From: Erodium maritimum
Lineage: Eukaryota; Streptophyta; Magnoliopsida; Geraniales; Geraniaceae
Assembly: GCA_963921825.1 (NCBI GenBank)
Contig: OY997588.1
Location: forward strand, 64,314,617 to 64,378,616
DNA length: 64,000 nt
Reading direction: 5' to 3'
The number at the start of each line of letters is the position of its first letter. Position 1 is the first letter of the stretch. This document shows, in pieces, positions 10,900 to 22,890 of this stretch. A program made the position numbers and the translations under genes. Under the pieces are notes generated by a model. The model had not been told where the DNA came from. It was given only the letters and a program-made list of their open reading frames with translations, and searched no databases.

Positions 10900-11480
10900 T
10901 GTCCTAAGACACCTGATGAGCTGAAAAGGATGATGAGAATCCTATGCGCCTGGGGGCAGGATCGATCATATATGCCATGACATGTATGAGACCAGACGTC
11001 TCGTAAGCCTTATGTTGTACCAGTAGACATCATTCTAACCCGGGGGAAAGATGATGCTGAACTAGTCGTCGAAGGATGAGTAGACGCTAGTTTTCCAAGA
11101 CAAATCCAGATGACTTTAGAAGTCAATCAGGATATGTGTTTACGCTGAATGGCAGAGCTTTAGCTGGGAAAGCGTAAAGCAAGATACCATTGCCGAATCT
11201 ACGACAGAGGCCAAGTACATGGATGCTGCAGAGGCAGCTAAGGAGGCTATGTGGATTTGGAAATTCATGGCAGGGCTGGGTGTAATTAAAAACCCATCCA
11301 GTCCGGTGAATCCATTTTGCGACAACACAAGGGCCATTGCGCAAGCTAAAAGCCTAGATCGCATAACAAATCCAAACATGTACTGCGGCGTATCCACCTC
11401 ATCAGATAAATACTGAACTGAGGTGAAGTGAAGATAACCGATATTGCAATAGATGATAACATAGCCAACCCTTTGACTAA
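10900..11480 (+). pseudogene. Copia A unit 1 RNase H region, degenerate
   Basis: Following a TAG at 10897, the region 11170-11416 reads SVKQDTIAESTTEAKYMDAAEAAKEAMWIWKF and then NPFCDNTRAIAQAKS, the end of the Copia RNase H domain (EAEY-type and CDN motifs). The frame stops at 11416. Just before the LTR, NIANPLTKAVSLPEHVRHV can be read, as in the usual NIADPLTK tail. Confidence 0.85.
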
Positions 11481-11552
11481 GGCAGTGTCACTGCCTGAAC
11501 ATGTTAGACATGTAAAGTCGATGGGGACATATTGGAGTTTAGATTGGAACTA

Positions 11553-11567
11553 GGGCAAGTGGGAGAT
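11553..11567 (+). other. Polypurine tract, Copia A unit 1
   Basis: GGGCAAGTGGGAGAT lies directly before the second LTR. It is the expected plus-strand priming site. Confidence 0.75.
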
Positions 11568-13255
11568 TGTTAGTCTTAGTGCCCGTAGTTCAATCCTAAA
11601 TGTCCAAATGTATATATCATCGTTAGCAATAAAATTAAAGCGGCTTTATATTACTTATGTGTTGGAGTAATATATCGATGTGTGCTCTGATCTATGCCCA
11701 CCATGCGAATAGAACCATAGATCGAGATAGATCACACTCGATGGGTGCCTAGTCAACAAAGCTTCACTAGAAGCGACTAGTATGAAAGATGGCTCTTTAT
11801 GGCTTACGTTCTGTTAGTCATTGGAATGGGATTCCGGAGTCTGATCATAGATATCATGTGGGACATGATATTGGACGACCCGCCCTGAATATGTGCCATA
11901 GATTAAGTCATGAACATATTCAGTGTTGTAGCTTGTCATGTATCCTTAGACCAAGGAGTCTTTGTGATCGCTATGTAGTCAACAACTGAGTTTGACCTGA
12001 GCCTAACGTTGTCCGTAACAGGGCTTCCATAACGGCCAGGATTGGCTTGGGGACGGGCTACATGAGTGACACGAAAGACGGCTAAGGGATTTATCCCTCA
12101 TACTAAGGTATGGGAAAGATATCGGTTCTCGGCCACTTGATCGAGAGTGACTGGAAGAATAGCATGGCCATGCACATGATACTGGGTATCATATCTTCAG
12201 TCATCTCACATATCAAGGAACGGTGATTGAGAATAATAAGGATGACGGCTCTATGCCTTATCTCAATCAGGATATCGGAGATAAAAGGATAATGACAGGG
12301 ACGACGGAAAGGTTAGAATCGACAGGGTCGATTCGTTATGTAGTGTCAGGCAATACTAAAGTCTCGTTAGTTGGCACTTAAATAGGATCAAGTAAAATGG
12401 GATTTTACGTTGATCTATTGACATGCATAAACCTAAGGGTCACACCGGAGGATGAAACTCATTGACACATTTATGGAGAATGGCCAAAAGGGAGTTGTCT
12501 CGGGACATGACCAAAACTGGGTTTTGGGTCATGTGCTCGTAAGTGAATAGGACTTCACAGATCGAGACAAGGCTTGGAGTCTTGGGATTGATCGCGTCGG
12601 ATAATGTTGGACATTTCCGGTATGGAAGGCATGGAGGCGATGAGCGAATCACCGGACCTCGTTGGAAATGGCCACGGACCATGTTCCAAGAGGCCCATGA
12701 AAGGCCCATGCAACCAAGGCCCATGGAACTAATTAATCAAGTCTTGATTAATTAGTACTAAGTAAGCAAGACAAGGATTAAGGTGTTGGTGATTCACCAC
12801 CTAACCCAATCTTGTCTTGCCATACTTTGTCCTATTTACACCTTACTTGACACCATACTTGTCCCATGCCTTTAGTTGGACAAGTATGGGTTTTGTTATG
12901 TTTAAGTCATCTTTTTTCAACATAACAAACACAAGACAAGAATAGGAAACACATTTTCTCTCCCTCTTCCATGGCCATTTCGGGTTTGGCTAGTTTCCTC
13001 CTCCATTTTTGTGTTCTTGAGTCCTCAAAGAGAAGAACTACGTGGCTTTGATTCCCATGTGGATACGTAGGCGTCTTGGAGACTCAAGCCAATCATTCGT
13101 TAACCGGTGTTCTTGTTTTGGTAAGAACTAGTGCTGAATTTTTCTCTTGTTAATCCATTCTTTGTTAGTTGTTTCATGGTTCTAATTGTCTCTTGGTTTT
13201 CATTGATTTTCCGCTGCGAGTTGGTTCATCTCCAACCTTACCTCGAGACCCAACA
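11568..13255 (+). repeat. Copia A LTR 2 (shared middle LTR)
   Basis: 1688 bp; I saw no difference from LTR 1. It serves as the 3' LTR of unit 1 and the 5' LTR of unit 2. The palindrome recurs at 12728-12756. Confidence 0.93.
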
Positions 13256-13256
13256 G

Positions 13257-13268
13257 TGGTATCAGAGC
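13257..13268 (+). other. Primer binding site (initiator tRNA-Met), Copia A unit 2
   Basis: Second TGGTATCAGAGC, one base after LTR 2. Confidence 0.92.
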
Positions 13269-14811
13269 TGTGCTACCTTCGGGATTCACAAGACGGTGTT
13301 CAAAGTTTCGGTTTTGCTTGAAAGTTTCGTTTTTGGCATGTTGTTTTGCTAAATTGTTTGATAACATGTTTTAAATTATTGTTTATGGATTTAATACATG
13401 TAAAATGAATTTTTGAAAATTATTTCAAATCTGGAAATTTTGAAAAAAATTTGATTTTTCGGGTCTCGGGAGCGGGACTCTCGGGGAGCCGAAACCGGGA
13501 CCGAACGGGGCTCCGTTGGACGGAGCTAGGCCAAGCATGACCATTGGATGGTTGATATGCCAAGGCTAAACCGTTTTGTTAGTTATGACGAGTTTGGAAC
13601 CGTCATGACGAACTCGAAGATCAAATGTTCAAAAGTTTCATTTTTGAACGGTTTCGATAAACCGAGCATCAAAAATTTTCGAAACTTGGCTATTAATTAA
13701 AACCGGAAAATCACATGATGTTTGATAACATTCTTGTTTGATAACACGATGTGTGATGTGATGTTGGCATGGTGCACATAATAGCCCCGAGCTCAATTTA
13801 ATTATTTATCGCTTTTCACGGCCTGCGAGCCGTTAGAGTTAGCGTGTAATTATTCTTTCAAGGTGTGGTCGTCGAACCATTTGTTTGTAATATTTATTTA
13901 TTCCCGACCTGCGAGTCGTGTATTAAATTGTAATATTTTACTCAAGATGAAGAAAGGGCGAAAAGGTCATTTGGTGGCTTTTCGGGTGTTGGCATCGGCT
14001 TGGAGTCGGTGGAGCTCAAGAAGCTAGTGGGAGTTAGTTTAGGGGGCTATTATGTGCACATTTATCGCTTTATGCTTGGTTTAGTTTATGCATGATTAAT
14101 TCTATGTGCTTTAGAATTGCATGCCTAACTTTATTTACCGAGCATATCACCTCACATGCAAAGATAAAATTGGAATTTTAATCCTTGTGTGTGAACCCTT
14201 AGAACCGTCATTGCATTGGATGTAGTTGACGGGTTCAAAGGAAGAATTACATTGGATGTAATTTGAGGCATCATTGCATTTGGAATGTAGTTGATGTGCT
14301 CATCGCATCTAGGATGTGCCAAAGTTTTGAACACAACTGGACAAGTAAAAGCGGGTCATGTCCGATACCTCCCAATCATCAACACCTTACTACCTCCCCG
14401 TCCTATGGGTGTCGTGCGCATTAGCGGAGCATCCATGGGAAAGCGGGGTAGTAGGTTTGGACGACATATGTGGGTGTCGTGCGCATTAGCGGAGCACCTA
14501 CATAGTGACGAGCCATAGTTGAAAATTGGTGGACCCGACTACGATTCTTAGCCTGAGGTTGAGCTAGGGTAACAGATAGGGTAAGTCGTGTACATAAGTA
14601 CATACCCTAGCCAGGAGTCACATTGGATGTGATTGGATGGATTCCTACCTACATAGCTCGATTAAGTGGTGAGCATTAGTTCAGCTTAATCGAGTGAATC
14701 AAGGATCTTGGTTTCAGATTCTAAAGGTTTAGAATTGATTGTTGGTGTTTAAGCTTGATCTTCATAAAATTTATTCAGTTTACTGATTGAATTTTATCTG
14801 TTGTAGATCAA

Positions 14812-15521
14812 ATGGCAAATTCAGCGAACATTAATAGTTTGTCATTAAAAACCATTCTTGACAGGGTCAAGCTAAATGGGACAAACTATTTGGACTGGTA
14901 CATAATTTTTGAGGATAGTCCTCAAGTCTGAACGCAAAGAATATGTCCTTGACAAGGCTGTCTCTAAGACCATATCAGAGTTACATGAAGTGTCATCAGC
15001 TGCTGAGAAGAATATCTCAGGGATCTGGGATCCAAGGATATTCTGATGGTCAACAAGGGAATTGGAAGTGGCAAGGGCTGGGCCCATGCGCACTTGGCAG
15101 GAAAGATGAGACACCTGAGAATGTCTGCTTCTACTGCCAACAGCCTGGTCATTGGAACCGGGATTACAGGAAGTTCACGGCTGATCTGAAGAAGGGCAGT
15201 GGGACTGCGCCTTCATCAAATAGCCTGGATGATCTGAAGAAGGGCAGTAGGACTGCGCCTTCATCAGGAAACCTGGATGATCTAAGGAAGGGCGGTGAGA
15301 CCGTGCCTTCATTCGGTATTAACTCTATAGAGCTACATCTCTCTACTTCCAAAGATTCATGGGTATTAGATACCATGACTGAATCTCACACATGCACTAA
15401 TATATGGTGGCTGAAAGTAGGAGAGATTTGGAAAGCACGAAATGGACCTCAGAGTTGTGGCAACTGCTGTAGGATCCATGAGTCTTGCTTTGCCAAGAGG
15501 CCTTGTCTTAGTATTGTATAA
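14812..15521 (+). pseudogene. Copia A unit 2 gag and start of protease, broken
   Basis: Same sequence and same lesions as 8038-8747: early gag frameshift, missing central gag, Tyr for the last knuckle Cys, three 48-bp repeats (15183-15326) and Asp-Thr-Met in the protease. Identity of the lesions shows that it was copied after they arose. Confidence 0.85.
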
Positions 15522-16230
15522 TGTATATTGCATACCTACTCTTAGTAGGAATATTATATCTGTATCCGTGTTTGACAAGGAAGGATATAATGTTAATATT
15601 GGAAATGGAGTTTTCAATGTTCTATGCAATGATATGTTTTATACCAGTACTGACATGGTTGGAGGATTGTACATATTAGATATGGGTAACAATGCCTCAA
15701 GTTCTATATATTCCGTTAATACCAAGAGGTCTAAATCCAACGATTTAAACCTAACTCTGTTATGGTACTGTCATTTGGGTCGCATAAACAAGAAGCGCCT
15801 ATCAGCACTTCAGAAGTGCGGGCTTTCAGGTTCATTCGAATTCCATTCGATCGATAGGTGCAAGGTTTGTTTGATGGGCAAAATGACTAAAGTGCCCTTT
15901 ATCGATCGCGATGAAAGGGCGGGTGAATTATTGGGGCTGATACACTCGAATGTGTGTAGACCAATAAGTTCACTTGCCAGGAGGGGTTTTAGCTACTTTA
16001 TCACATTTACTGATGATTACAGTAAATATGGTTATGTCTATTCGGTGAGACATAAGTCTGAAGCTTTTGATAAATTCAAAGAGTTTAAGACTATAGTAGA
16101 AAACCAGCTCGACAAAGGTATTAAGGCACTTCGATTGGATCGAGGTGGAAAATACTTGACCACAGAGTTATTAGATCATCTAAAAGAGAATGGGATCCTT
16201 TTGGAATGGACTCCTCCTAGGTCACTGTAG
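15442..16230 (+). pseudogene. Copia A unit 2 pre-integrase and integrase core
   Basis: Duplicate of 8668-9456, including HSNVCRP in place of the first catalytic Asp motif and the same terminal TAG. Confidence 0.9.
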
Positions 16231-16678
16231 TTGAAAGGTGTAGCCAAACGGAGAAATCGGACATTGTTAGACAATGGTCTGTTCCATGATTAGTTGGACT
16301 GATCTCCCAATCTCTTTTAGGGGTTTTGCTCTAGAGACGACCGCATTCATAGTGAATCGGGCTTCGACGAATGGTGTGGAAGGGACACCATTTTAAAAAT
16401 GGTACGGGATGATGCCCGCTTTGTCCTTCCTAAAGATTTGTGGTTGCGAGGCTTATGTGAAACATTTGGTTTCGACTAAGCTCGAACCAAGATCTGAGAT
16501 ATGCACCTTCGTGTGGTATCCCAAAGCAACAAGGGGATACTATTTCTACAATCCCAGTGAGAACATAGTGTTCGTCGCTTGGGGTGGGGTCTTTATGGAA
16601 AAGAAGTTTTGTTTCCAAAGACGTCATTGGGAGGACTGTGCATCTCGAAGAAATTCAGGATGGTACATATCTGTCTAA
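16231..16678 (+). pseudogene. Copia A unit 2 integrase C-terminal region
   Basis: Duplicate of 9457-9904 with the Glu to Lys change and the same extra A. Confidence 0.82.
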
Positions 16679-16766
16679 ACCAATTGGCAACCCAGTAGAA
16701 AGGAGCCAGAGATTGTCGTAGAGTAAGAATCAATTCCTGTTACAATTCCGGAAGGTCCAAGGCGAT

Positions 16767-17138
16767 TTGAAAGGATCAATCTTCCACCTCCAAGATATGG
16801 TATCCGGAGGTGACAATGAAGTCATGGTGGATCACGATGATCCAGCCACCTTTCAGGAAGTCGAGGATGGGCCCAACTCCGAGTTATGGCTGGGAGCCAT
16901 GAGGGAGGAAATGCAATCCATGTCGGACAACCGAGTCTGGGAACCGGTTGATCCCATCAATGGTGTGAGGACCATAGGATGCAAATGGATCTTCAAGGTG
17001 AAGATGGACATGGACGGCAAACCTCTGACCTACAAAGCTCAACTGGTGGCGAAAGGTTATAGGCAGATCCAATGGATTGACTATGAGGAAACCTTCTCCT
17101 TAGTGGCTATGGTCAAAATCGATCCAAATTCTTCTTGA
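16767..17138 (+). pseudogene. Copia A unit 2 reverse transcriptase, N-terminal half
   Basis: Duplicate of 9993-10364, ending at the same frameshift. Confidence 0.92.
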
Positions 17139-17172
17139 CATAACTGCGTATCATAATTACGAGATATGGCAA

Positions 17173-17673
17173 GTGGATGTCAAAACCGCTTTCCTAAATG
17201 GAAATTTGACTGAGTACGTTTGTATGTCTCGGCCCAAAGGTTTTGACGATCCGAAGAATAAAGGAAAGATTTATAAGTTGTTGAAATCCATTTATGGATT
17301 GAAACGAACTTCTCGGAGTTGGATCCTTCGTTTTGATGAAGCTGTAATTGGATTTGGCTTAATCAAGAACGAGGATGAATCTTGCGTTTATAAGAAGGCT
17401 AGTGGGAGCAATATTACCTTTCTGGTTCTCATTGAAAACGACATCTCAACCTTGCACGAGACTAAAGCTTGGTTGAGGAAGTGTTTTTCAATAAAGGACT
17501 TAGGCGATGCTTCTCATATCTTAAGGATTAAGATATGTAGAGATCGCACCAAGAGGGTCTTGGATTTAAGTCAGGGAACCTATGTGAACAAGGCATTGAG
17601 TAGGTTCTTAATGCTCGATTCAAAGAAAGGACTCTTACCCACTAGTCATGGCATTCATCTCAGCAAGACTTAG
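17173..17673 (+). pseudogene. Copia A unit 2 reverse transcriptase, C-terminal half, YVDD box missing
   Basis: Duplicate of 10399-10899, again reading FLVLIENDIS where the YVDD box should be. Confidence 0.92.
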
Positions 17674-18254
17674 TGTCCTAAGACACCTGATGAGCTGAAA
17701 AGGATGATGAGAATCCTATGCGCCTGGGGGCAGGATCGATCATATATGCCATGACATGTATGAGACCAGACGTCTCGTAAGCCTTATGTTGTACCAGTAG
17801 ACATCATTCTAACCCGGGGGAAAGATGATGCTGAACTAGTCGTCGAAGGATGAGTAGACGCTAGTTTTCCAAGACAAATCCAGATGACTTTAGAAGTCAA
17901 TCAGGATATGTGTTTACGCTGAATGGCAGAGCTTTAGCTGGGAAAGCGTAAAGCAAGATACCATTGCCGAATCTACGACAGAGGCCAAGTACATGGATGC
18001 TGCAGAGGCAGCTAAGGAGGCTATGTGGATTTGGAAATTCATGGCAGGGCTGGGTGTAATTAAAAACCCATCCAGTCCGGTGAATCCATTTTGCGACAAC
18101 ACAAGGGCCATTGCGCAAGCTAAAAGCCTAGATCGCATAACAAATCCAAACATGTACTGCGGCGTATCCACCTCATCAGATAAATACTGAACTGAGGTGA
18201 AGTGAAGATAACCGATATTGCAATAGATGATAACATAGCCAACCCTTTGACTAA
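17674..18254 (+). pseudogene. Copia A unit 2 RNase H region, degenerate
   Basis: Duplicate of 10900-11480 with the same stops. A polypurine tract (18327-18341) precedes LTR 3. Confidence 0.85.
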
Positions 18255-18341
18255 GGCAGTGTCACTGCCTGAACATGTTAGACATGTAAAGTCGATGGGG
18301 ACATATTGGAGTTTAGATTGGAACTAGGGCAAGTGGGAGAT

Positions 18342-20029
18342 TGTTAGTCTTAGTGCCCGTAGTTCAATCCTAAATGTCCAAATGTATATATCATCGTTAG
18401 CAATAAAATTAAAGCGGCTTTATATTACTTATGTGTTGGAGTAATATATCGATGTGTGCTCTGATCTATGCCCACCATGCGAATAGAACCATAGATCGAG
18501 ATAGATCACACTCGATGGGTGCCTAGTCAACAAAGCTTCACTAGAAGCGACTAGTATGAAAGATGGCTCTTTATGGCTTACGTTCTGTTAGTCATTGGAA
18601 TGGGATTCCGGAGTCTGATCATAGATATCATGTGGGACATGATATTGGACGACCCGCCCTGAATATGTGCCATAGATTAAGTCATGAACATATTCAGTGT
18701 TGTAGCTTGTCATGTATCCTTAGACCAAGGAGTCTTTGTGATCGCTATGTAGTCAACAACTGAGTTTGACCTGAGCCTAACGTTGTCCGTAACAGGGCTT
18801 CCATAACGGCCAGGATTGGCTTGGGGACGGGCTACATGAGTGACACGAAAGACGGCTAAGGGATTTATCCCTCATACTAAGGTATGGGAAAGATATCGGT
18901 TCTCGGCCACTTGATCGAGAGTGACTGGAAGAATAGCATGGCCATGCACATGATACTGGGTATCATATCTTCAGTCATCTCACATATCAAGGAACGGTGA
19001 TTGAGAATAATAAGGATGACGGCTCTATGCCTTATCTCAATCAGGATATCGGAGATAAAAGGATAATGACAGGGACGACGGAAAGGTTAGAATCGACAGG
19101 GTCGATTCGTTATGTAGTGTCAGGCAATACTAAAGTCTCGTTAGTTGGCACTTAAATAGGATCAAGTAAAATGGGATTTTACGTTGATCTATTGACATGC
19201 ATAAACCTAAGGGTCACACCGGAGGATGAAACTCATTGACACATTTATGGAGAATGGCCAAAAGGGAGTTGTCTCGGGACATGACCAAAACTGGGTTTTG
19301 GGTCATGTGCTCGTAAGTGAATAGGACTTCACAGATCGAGACAAGGCTTGGAGTCTTGGGATTGATCGCGTCGGATAATGTTGGACATTTCCGGTATGGA
19401 AGGCATGGAGGCGATGAGCGAATCACCGGACCTCGTTGGAAATGGCCACGGACCATGTTCCAAGAGGCCCATGAAAGGCCCATGCAACCAAGGCCCATGG
19501 AACTAATTAATCAAGTCTTGATTAATTAGTACTAAGTAAGCAAGACAAGGATTAAGGTGTTGGTGATTCACCACCTAACCCAATCTTGTCTTGCCATACT
19601 TTGTCCTATTTACACCTTACTTGACACCATACTTGTCCCATGCCTTTAGTTGGACAAGTATGGGTTTTGTTATGTTTAAGTCATCTTTTTTCAACATAAC
19701 AAACACAAGACAAGAATAGGAAACACATTTTCTCTCCCTCTTCCATGGCCATTTCGGGTTTGGCTAGTTTCCTCCTCCATTTTTGTGTTCTTGAGTCCTC
19801 AAAGAGAAGAACTATGTGGCTTTGATTCCCATGTGGATACGTAGGCGTCTTGGAGACTCAAGCCAATCATTCGTTAACCGGTGTTCTTGTTTTGGTAAGA
19901 ACTAGTGCTGAATTTTTCTCTTGTTAATCCATTCTTTGTTAGTTGTTTCATGGTTCTAATTGTCTCTTGGTTTTCATTGATTTTCCGCTGCGAGTTGGTT
20001 CATCTCCAACCTTACCTCGAGACCCAACA
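18342..20029 (+). repeat. Copia A LTR 3
   Basis: 1688 bp, one difference seen (19815, C to T relative to 6267). It is followed not by a primer site but by gccaacaagtg, the continuation of the Copia B LTR. This marks the right end of the inserted array. Confidence 0.93.
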
Positions 20030-20134
20030 GCCAACAAGTGATGAGCAATTGCCACATAACCCTTTGCATGCAAGAAGTGGTGCCATGCAAATTGTGGTGG
20101 CCACACATGGCATACACATGCCATTTTCACAACA
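20030..20134 (-). repeat. Copia B left LTR, part 2
   Basis: Matches 25385-25489 of the right LTR, ending CATTTTCACAACA. Together with 4569-4793 it rebuilds a 327-bp LTR once a three-base overlap (acc/gcc) is removed. Confidence 0.9.
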
Positions 20135-20148
20135 CTCCCCCTTGGACA
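20135..20148 (-). other. Polypurine tract of Copia B
   Basis: On the minus strand TCCAAGGGGGAG runs up to the LTR start TGTTGTGAAAATGG. Further TCAGGGGGAG-like tracts occur near 20350, 20595 and 20610. Confidence 0.75.
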
Positions 20149-20170
20149 CCACAATGCGCTTCAAGTTGAA

Positions 20171-20584
20171 GTTGTCTCGTTAAAAACCTCCTCAGGAAAA
20201 CCTAGTGGGACAAAACCTGTAAGGAAAAGAGTGCAACGCACATGATGTGCTTGAAGTTGTGTTTGATGCTGCCTCGTTAAAAACCTTTCCAAGAAAACCC
20301 TGTGGGACAAAACTTGGATAAAGGAAAAGAGTGCAGTGCATAAAATTTGTCTCCCCCTGACTTCAGGCAGGTTACTTTGGCTATTTGGTTGAGTCGACAG
20401 ATGTTGATCTTGAACATTAACTTCTCAACAAGTGGATGTCAGGAAAGCCATACCGAGTAGAGTGTTTCTTCCACACTTACTCACTTCTGGTAAGTTGGAC
20501 GTGCATAACAGCTGCCTCGTTAAAAACCTTTTCAGGAAAACCTCGTGGGACAAAACCTGAATAAGGGAAAAAGAGTGCAGCGCA
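20171..20584. repeat. Three copies of a 70-74 bp module in the Copia B 3' region
   Basis: Modules at 20171-20240, 20268-20340 and 20511-20584 share tgcctcgttaaaaacctt, a ggaaaacc.gtgggacaaaac core and a gtgcagcgca end. They lie just upstream of the polypurine tract in element orientation. No protein is encoded. Function unknown. Confidence 0.88.
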
Positions 20585-20959
20585 CGGAAACATATTCCCC
20601 CTGACTGTCGCTCCCCCTGAAGACCGACTGACTAATCTCGGTTGCTTGCAAAGTCGACTCATATTATCTTGTACACCGATTTTCCCAAAACAAACTGATG
20701 TTGCCCAAATTTCAGTGAATCAAACCTGCAGGATTTTCAATTTGTGTTTCTGATTGACGTCAATCTCTCATGACTCTCCTGGAGTTCATGATACACGGAT
20801 TTCTGAGCAGCTAATGGTTGCAACCAAAACACTGAACATTGAAAAATGTCTTCTCAAACTATAACCGTCCCGGGACATGCTTTGCAGATCTGCTTCTTTC
20901 TCAAAACCGGTAAGTAGTTTCTGAGCTCAAACTAGTTAGCACATTTACTGCGAATTTTC

Positions 20960-21267
20960 TGTCGGGCCTTGTACATCATGATGTCTCAAATTTAGATATG
21001 GTACTTCAGGACCAAATATCTTTTCATTTCTTTGAGATAAATGAGATCTTCTTTAGGATCTAAATATCGATCGATCATTTGAATATCAAGTTGAACACGC
21101 TTCAGGCGTTTCTTAGCATATGCATATTTATGGATCCATTTGAAAATACGCTCGATCTTCAGGCCGCGACAATACTTAATCATCAAAGCTTTCATTTGAA
21201 AGTCTTTCTTTAGACATGCTGCAGTTTCAAGGACCTCTTTAGGAGTCCATATATTATCGAACCACAC
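20960..21267 (-). pseudogene. Copia B reverse transcriptase, late segment
   Basis: A 91-residue minus-strand frame reads TPKEVLETAACLKKDFQMK, then LKIERIFKWIHKYAYAKKR and LKRVQLDIQMID, which parallels the Copia segment after the YVDD box (an LKK.FEMKDLG..K..LGLQIE-type block and a Y..K.LKRF block). It is heavily diverged and the YVDD part is not recognisable. It lies at the right place between the linker and the 3' LTR. Confidence 0.65.
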
Positions 21268-21876
21268 TGCTTACTGAGTACATGGTTTCTCATACCATGT
21301 CTCATTGACTCATGCAAATTAAACCCTTTAGAGAGACATTTCTCTAGATAATCATAAATCCTTTGGGAAATGACATTGCTTCTGGCAATTTAAATTTTAA
21401 AGGGATGCGCTTCAGGCAAGTTGAAATGCTTCAGGCAATGCATGAGGTTTGCTTCAGGTAAACTACAATGCTTCAGGCAAACTGCAATGCTTCAGGCAAA
21501 CTGCAATGCTTCAGGCAATGCAAGTCCTTCGGAGACTTTTATAAATGTCGGCACTTAAAAGTACCATTAGCAGTGGGTACATATATATAATATACCATGG
21601 TGATCACACAACATAACTTTATCAAAAGTTGACTTCAAGTCATTTGAGAAAATACCTTTCTAAGGTGTGCTTTATATTTAGCATCTTTGTTTTCTCATTC
21701 ATCTATACCCAGCTGGGAAAACATCCTTCGATGTTTTGATCATGGTTTGAACATTGGACAGTATGCCAATAAGTCAATTCTTCTTGAATGACCTTTTCTC
21801 GTATTGGCCAAACATGTCTTTAAATAACATTAGTCAACACCACGTGGTTCAATGTCAAAATCATCTACCATTTAAA
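21268..21876 (-). other. Copia B interior with repeated gcttcaggcaa phrases
   Basis: No reverse transcriptase N-terminal half can be read. From 21405 to 21530 the phrase gcttcagg(c/t)aa recurs six times about 19-23 bp apart. This is a decayed or internally deleted part of the element. Confidence 0.6.
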
Positions 21877-22203
21877 TCATGGTAATAGAAATGCCTTTAT
21901 CAATGGAATTCGATTTTCGATTCCATGATTTCTTTTCTCTTGCAACTCTTCAGGAGTATTAGATATTTCTGGCATTTTTTGGGCTACTGGTTCTTCTAGA
22001 ACCGCCTCAGGTGGTTCTTCTGGAACCACTTCTAGTAGTCCTTCTGGAACTAATGCTTTTGATCTAAGTAGACTCTCACGCTTCTGGCGTGTAAGAGGAG
22101 CCATTCCCCGCTTTCGCAAAGTTTTTAAATCTTTGCAGGTACCTTGGCATGATCTGATTATTTTTCTATATGCGTCTAACATTTGGTCTGCAACATTTTT
22201 CAA
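21877..22203 (-). pseudogene. Copia B linker between integrase and reverse transcriptase
   Basis: The 108-residue frame contains KRGMAPLTRQKRES and a run of Pro-Glu repeats (LVPEGLLEVVPEEPPEAVLE, then EISNTPEEL), typical of the acidic spacer between integrase and reverse transcriptase in some Copia lineages. The integrase core that should precede it is almost absent, since only about 200 bp separate it from the pre-integrase region. Confidence 0.6.
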
Positions 22204-22399
22204 ATGTGCGAGCTTATGTACTTCAGGTACATATGATGAGACAAAAAAATAATTTTCAAGAACATTTCATGTCTTACTTCAGGAAGGACTTTTCTCTTCA
22301 CTTCAAGGTGAAGGATATCGTCTCATCAAGATGAAACTAACAGATCATGCTATAAATATCTTGTCCTTCAGGGACTCAAGATACCATAAGACCATCTTC

Positions 22400-22890
22400 T
22401 GGATGTGTCTCTTATAAAATAAGTATGGTCATATATATCCTCATGAATTCCCTACATGAGTAATTGAAATTCCATACTAAAATTTTCTTTAGAAGGTTGA
22501 CTATTAATTTATCATGTGTACAAGTTGTACATGATATCTCATTGGACATTAGGATCTTCCGGCCCTTTAATGAATGTCCACATGAGTTCTCAACAATCAT
22601 ACGCATCATCGTTGATCAAGGATGACTAAGACGATTATGCCAAAGCATAAAAATATTTGGACTAACGAACTTCTGGTTCATAGTCACATAAGTTTCAATT
22701 GCTCTTATGGTTGTATAATACAATCTGATGATAAAGCTTGTAATTTTTCAAGTAGATGTTTTTCATCATATTTATCACTTCTGGTGATATAGAGAAACTT
22801 AGTCTCATTTGGGGTCTCAAGATGACATGTATGTCGTTACCACTAGGTAGACGCTTCTGGATCTACTTTTATATAGAGCATTTTCAACAC
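22400..22890 (-). pseudogene. Copia B pre-integrase region
   Basis: The minus strand reads MMRMIVENSCGHSLKGRKIL and then LMSNEISCTTCTHDKLI, matching the H...H...C..C zinc region at the start of Copia integrases. Stops and frame changes are frequent. The catalytic core is missing. Confidence 0.65.

Larger units (their letters stand above)
4794..20029 (+). mobile_element. Copia A tandem array: LTR-internal-LTR-internal-LTR
   Basis: Three 1688-bp LTRs at 4794-6481, 11568-13255 and 18342-20029 alternate with two internal regions of 5086 bp; the period is exactly 6774 bp. By eye the internal regions differ at three positions (6902/13676, 7106/13880, 7418/14192) and the third LTR at one (19815). 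Both internal copies carry identical frameshifts and stops, so the duplication happened after inactivation, most simply by unequal exchange between LTRs. Only one pair of outer flanks exists: acc before 4794 and gcc from 20030, both matching the intact B LTR. Confidence 0.92.
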
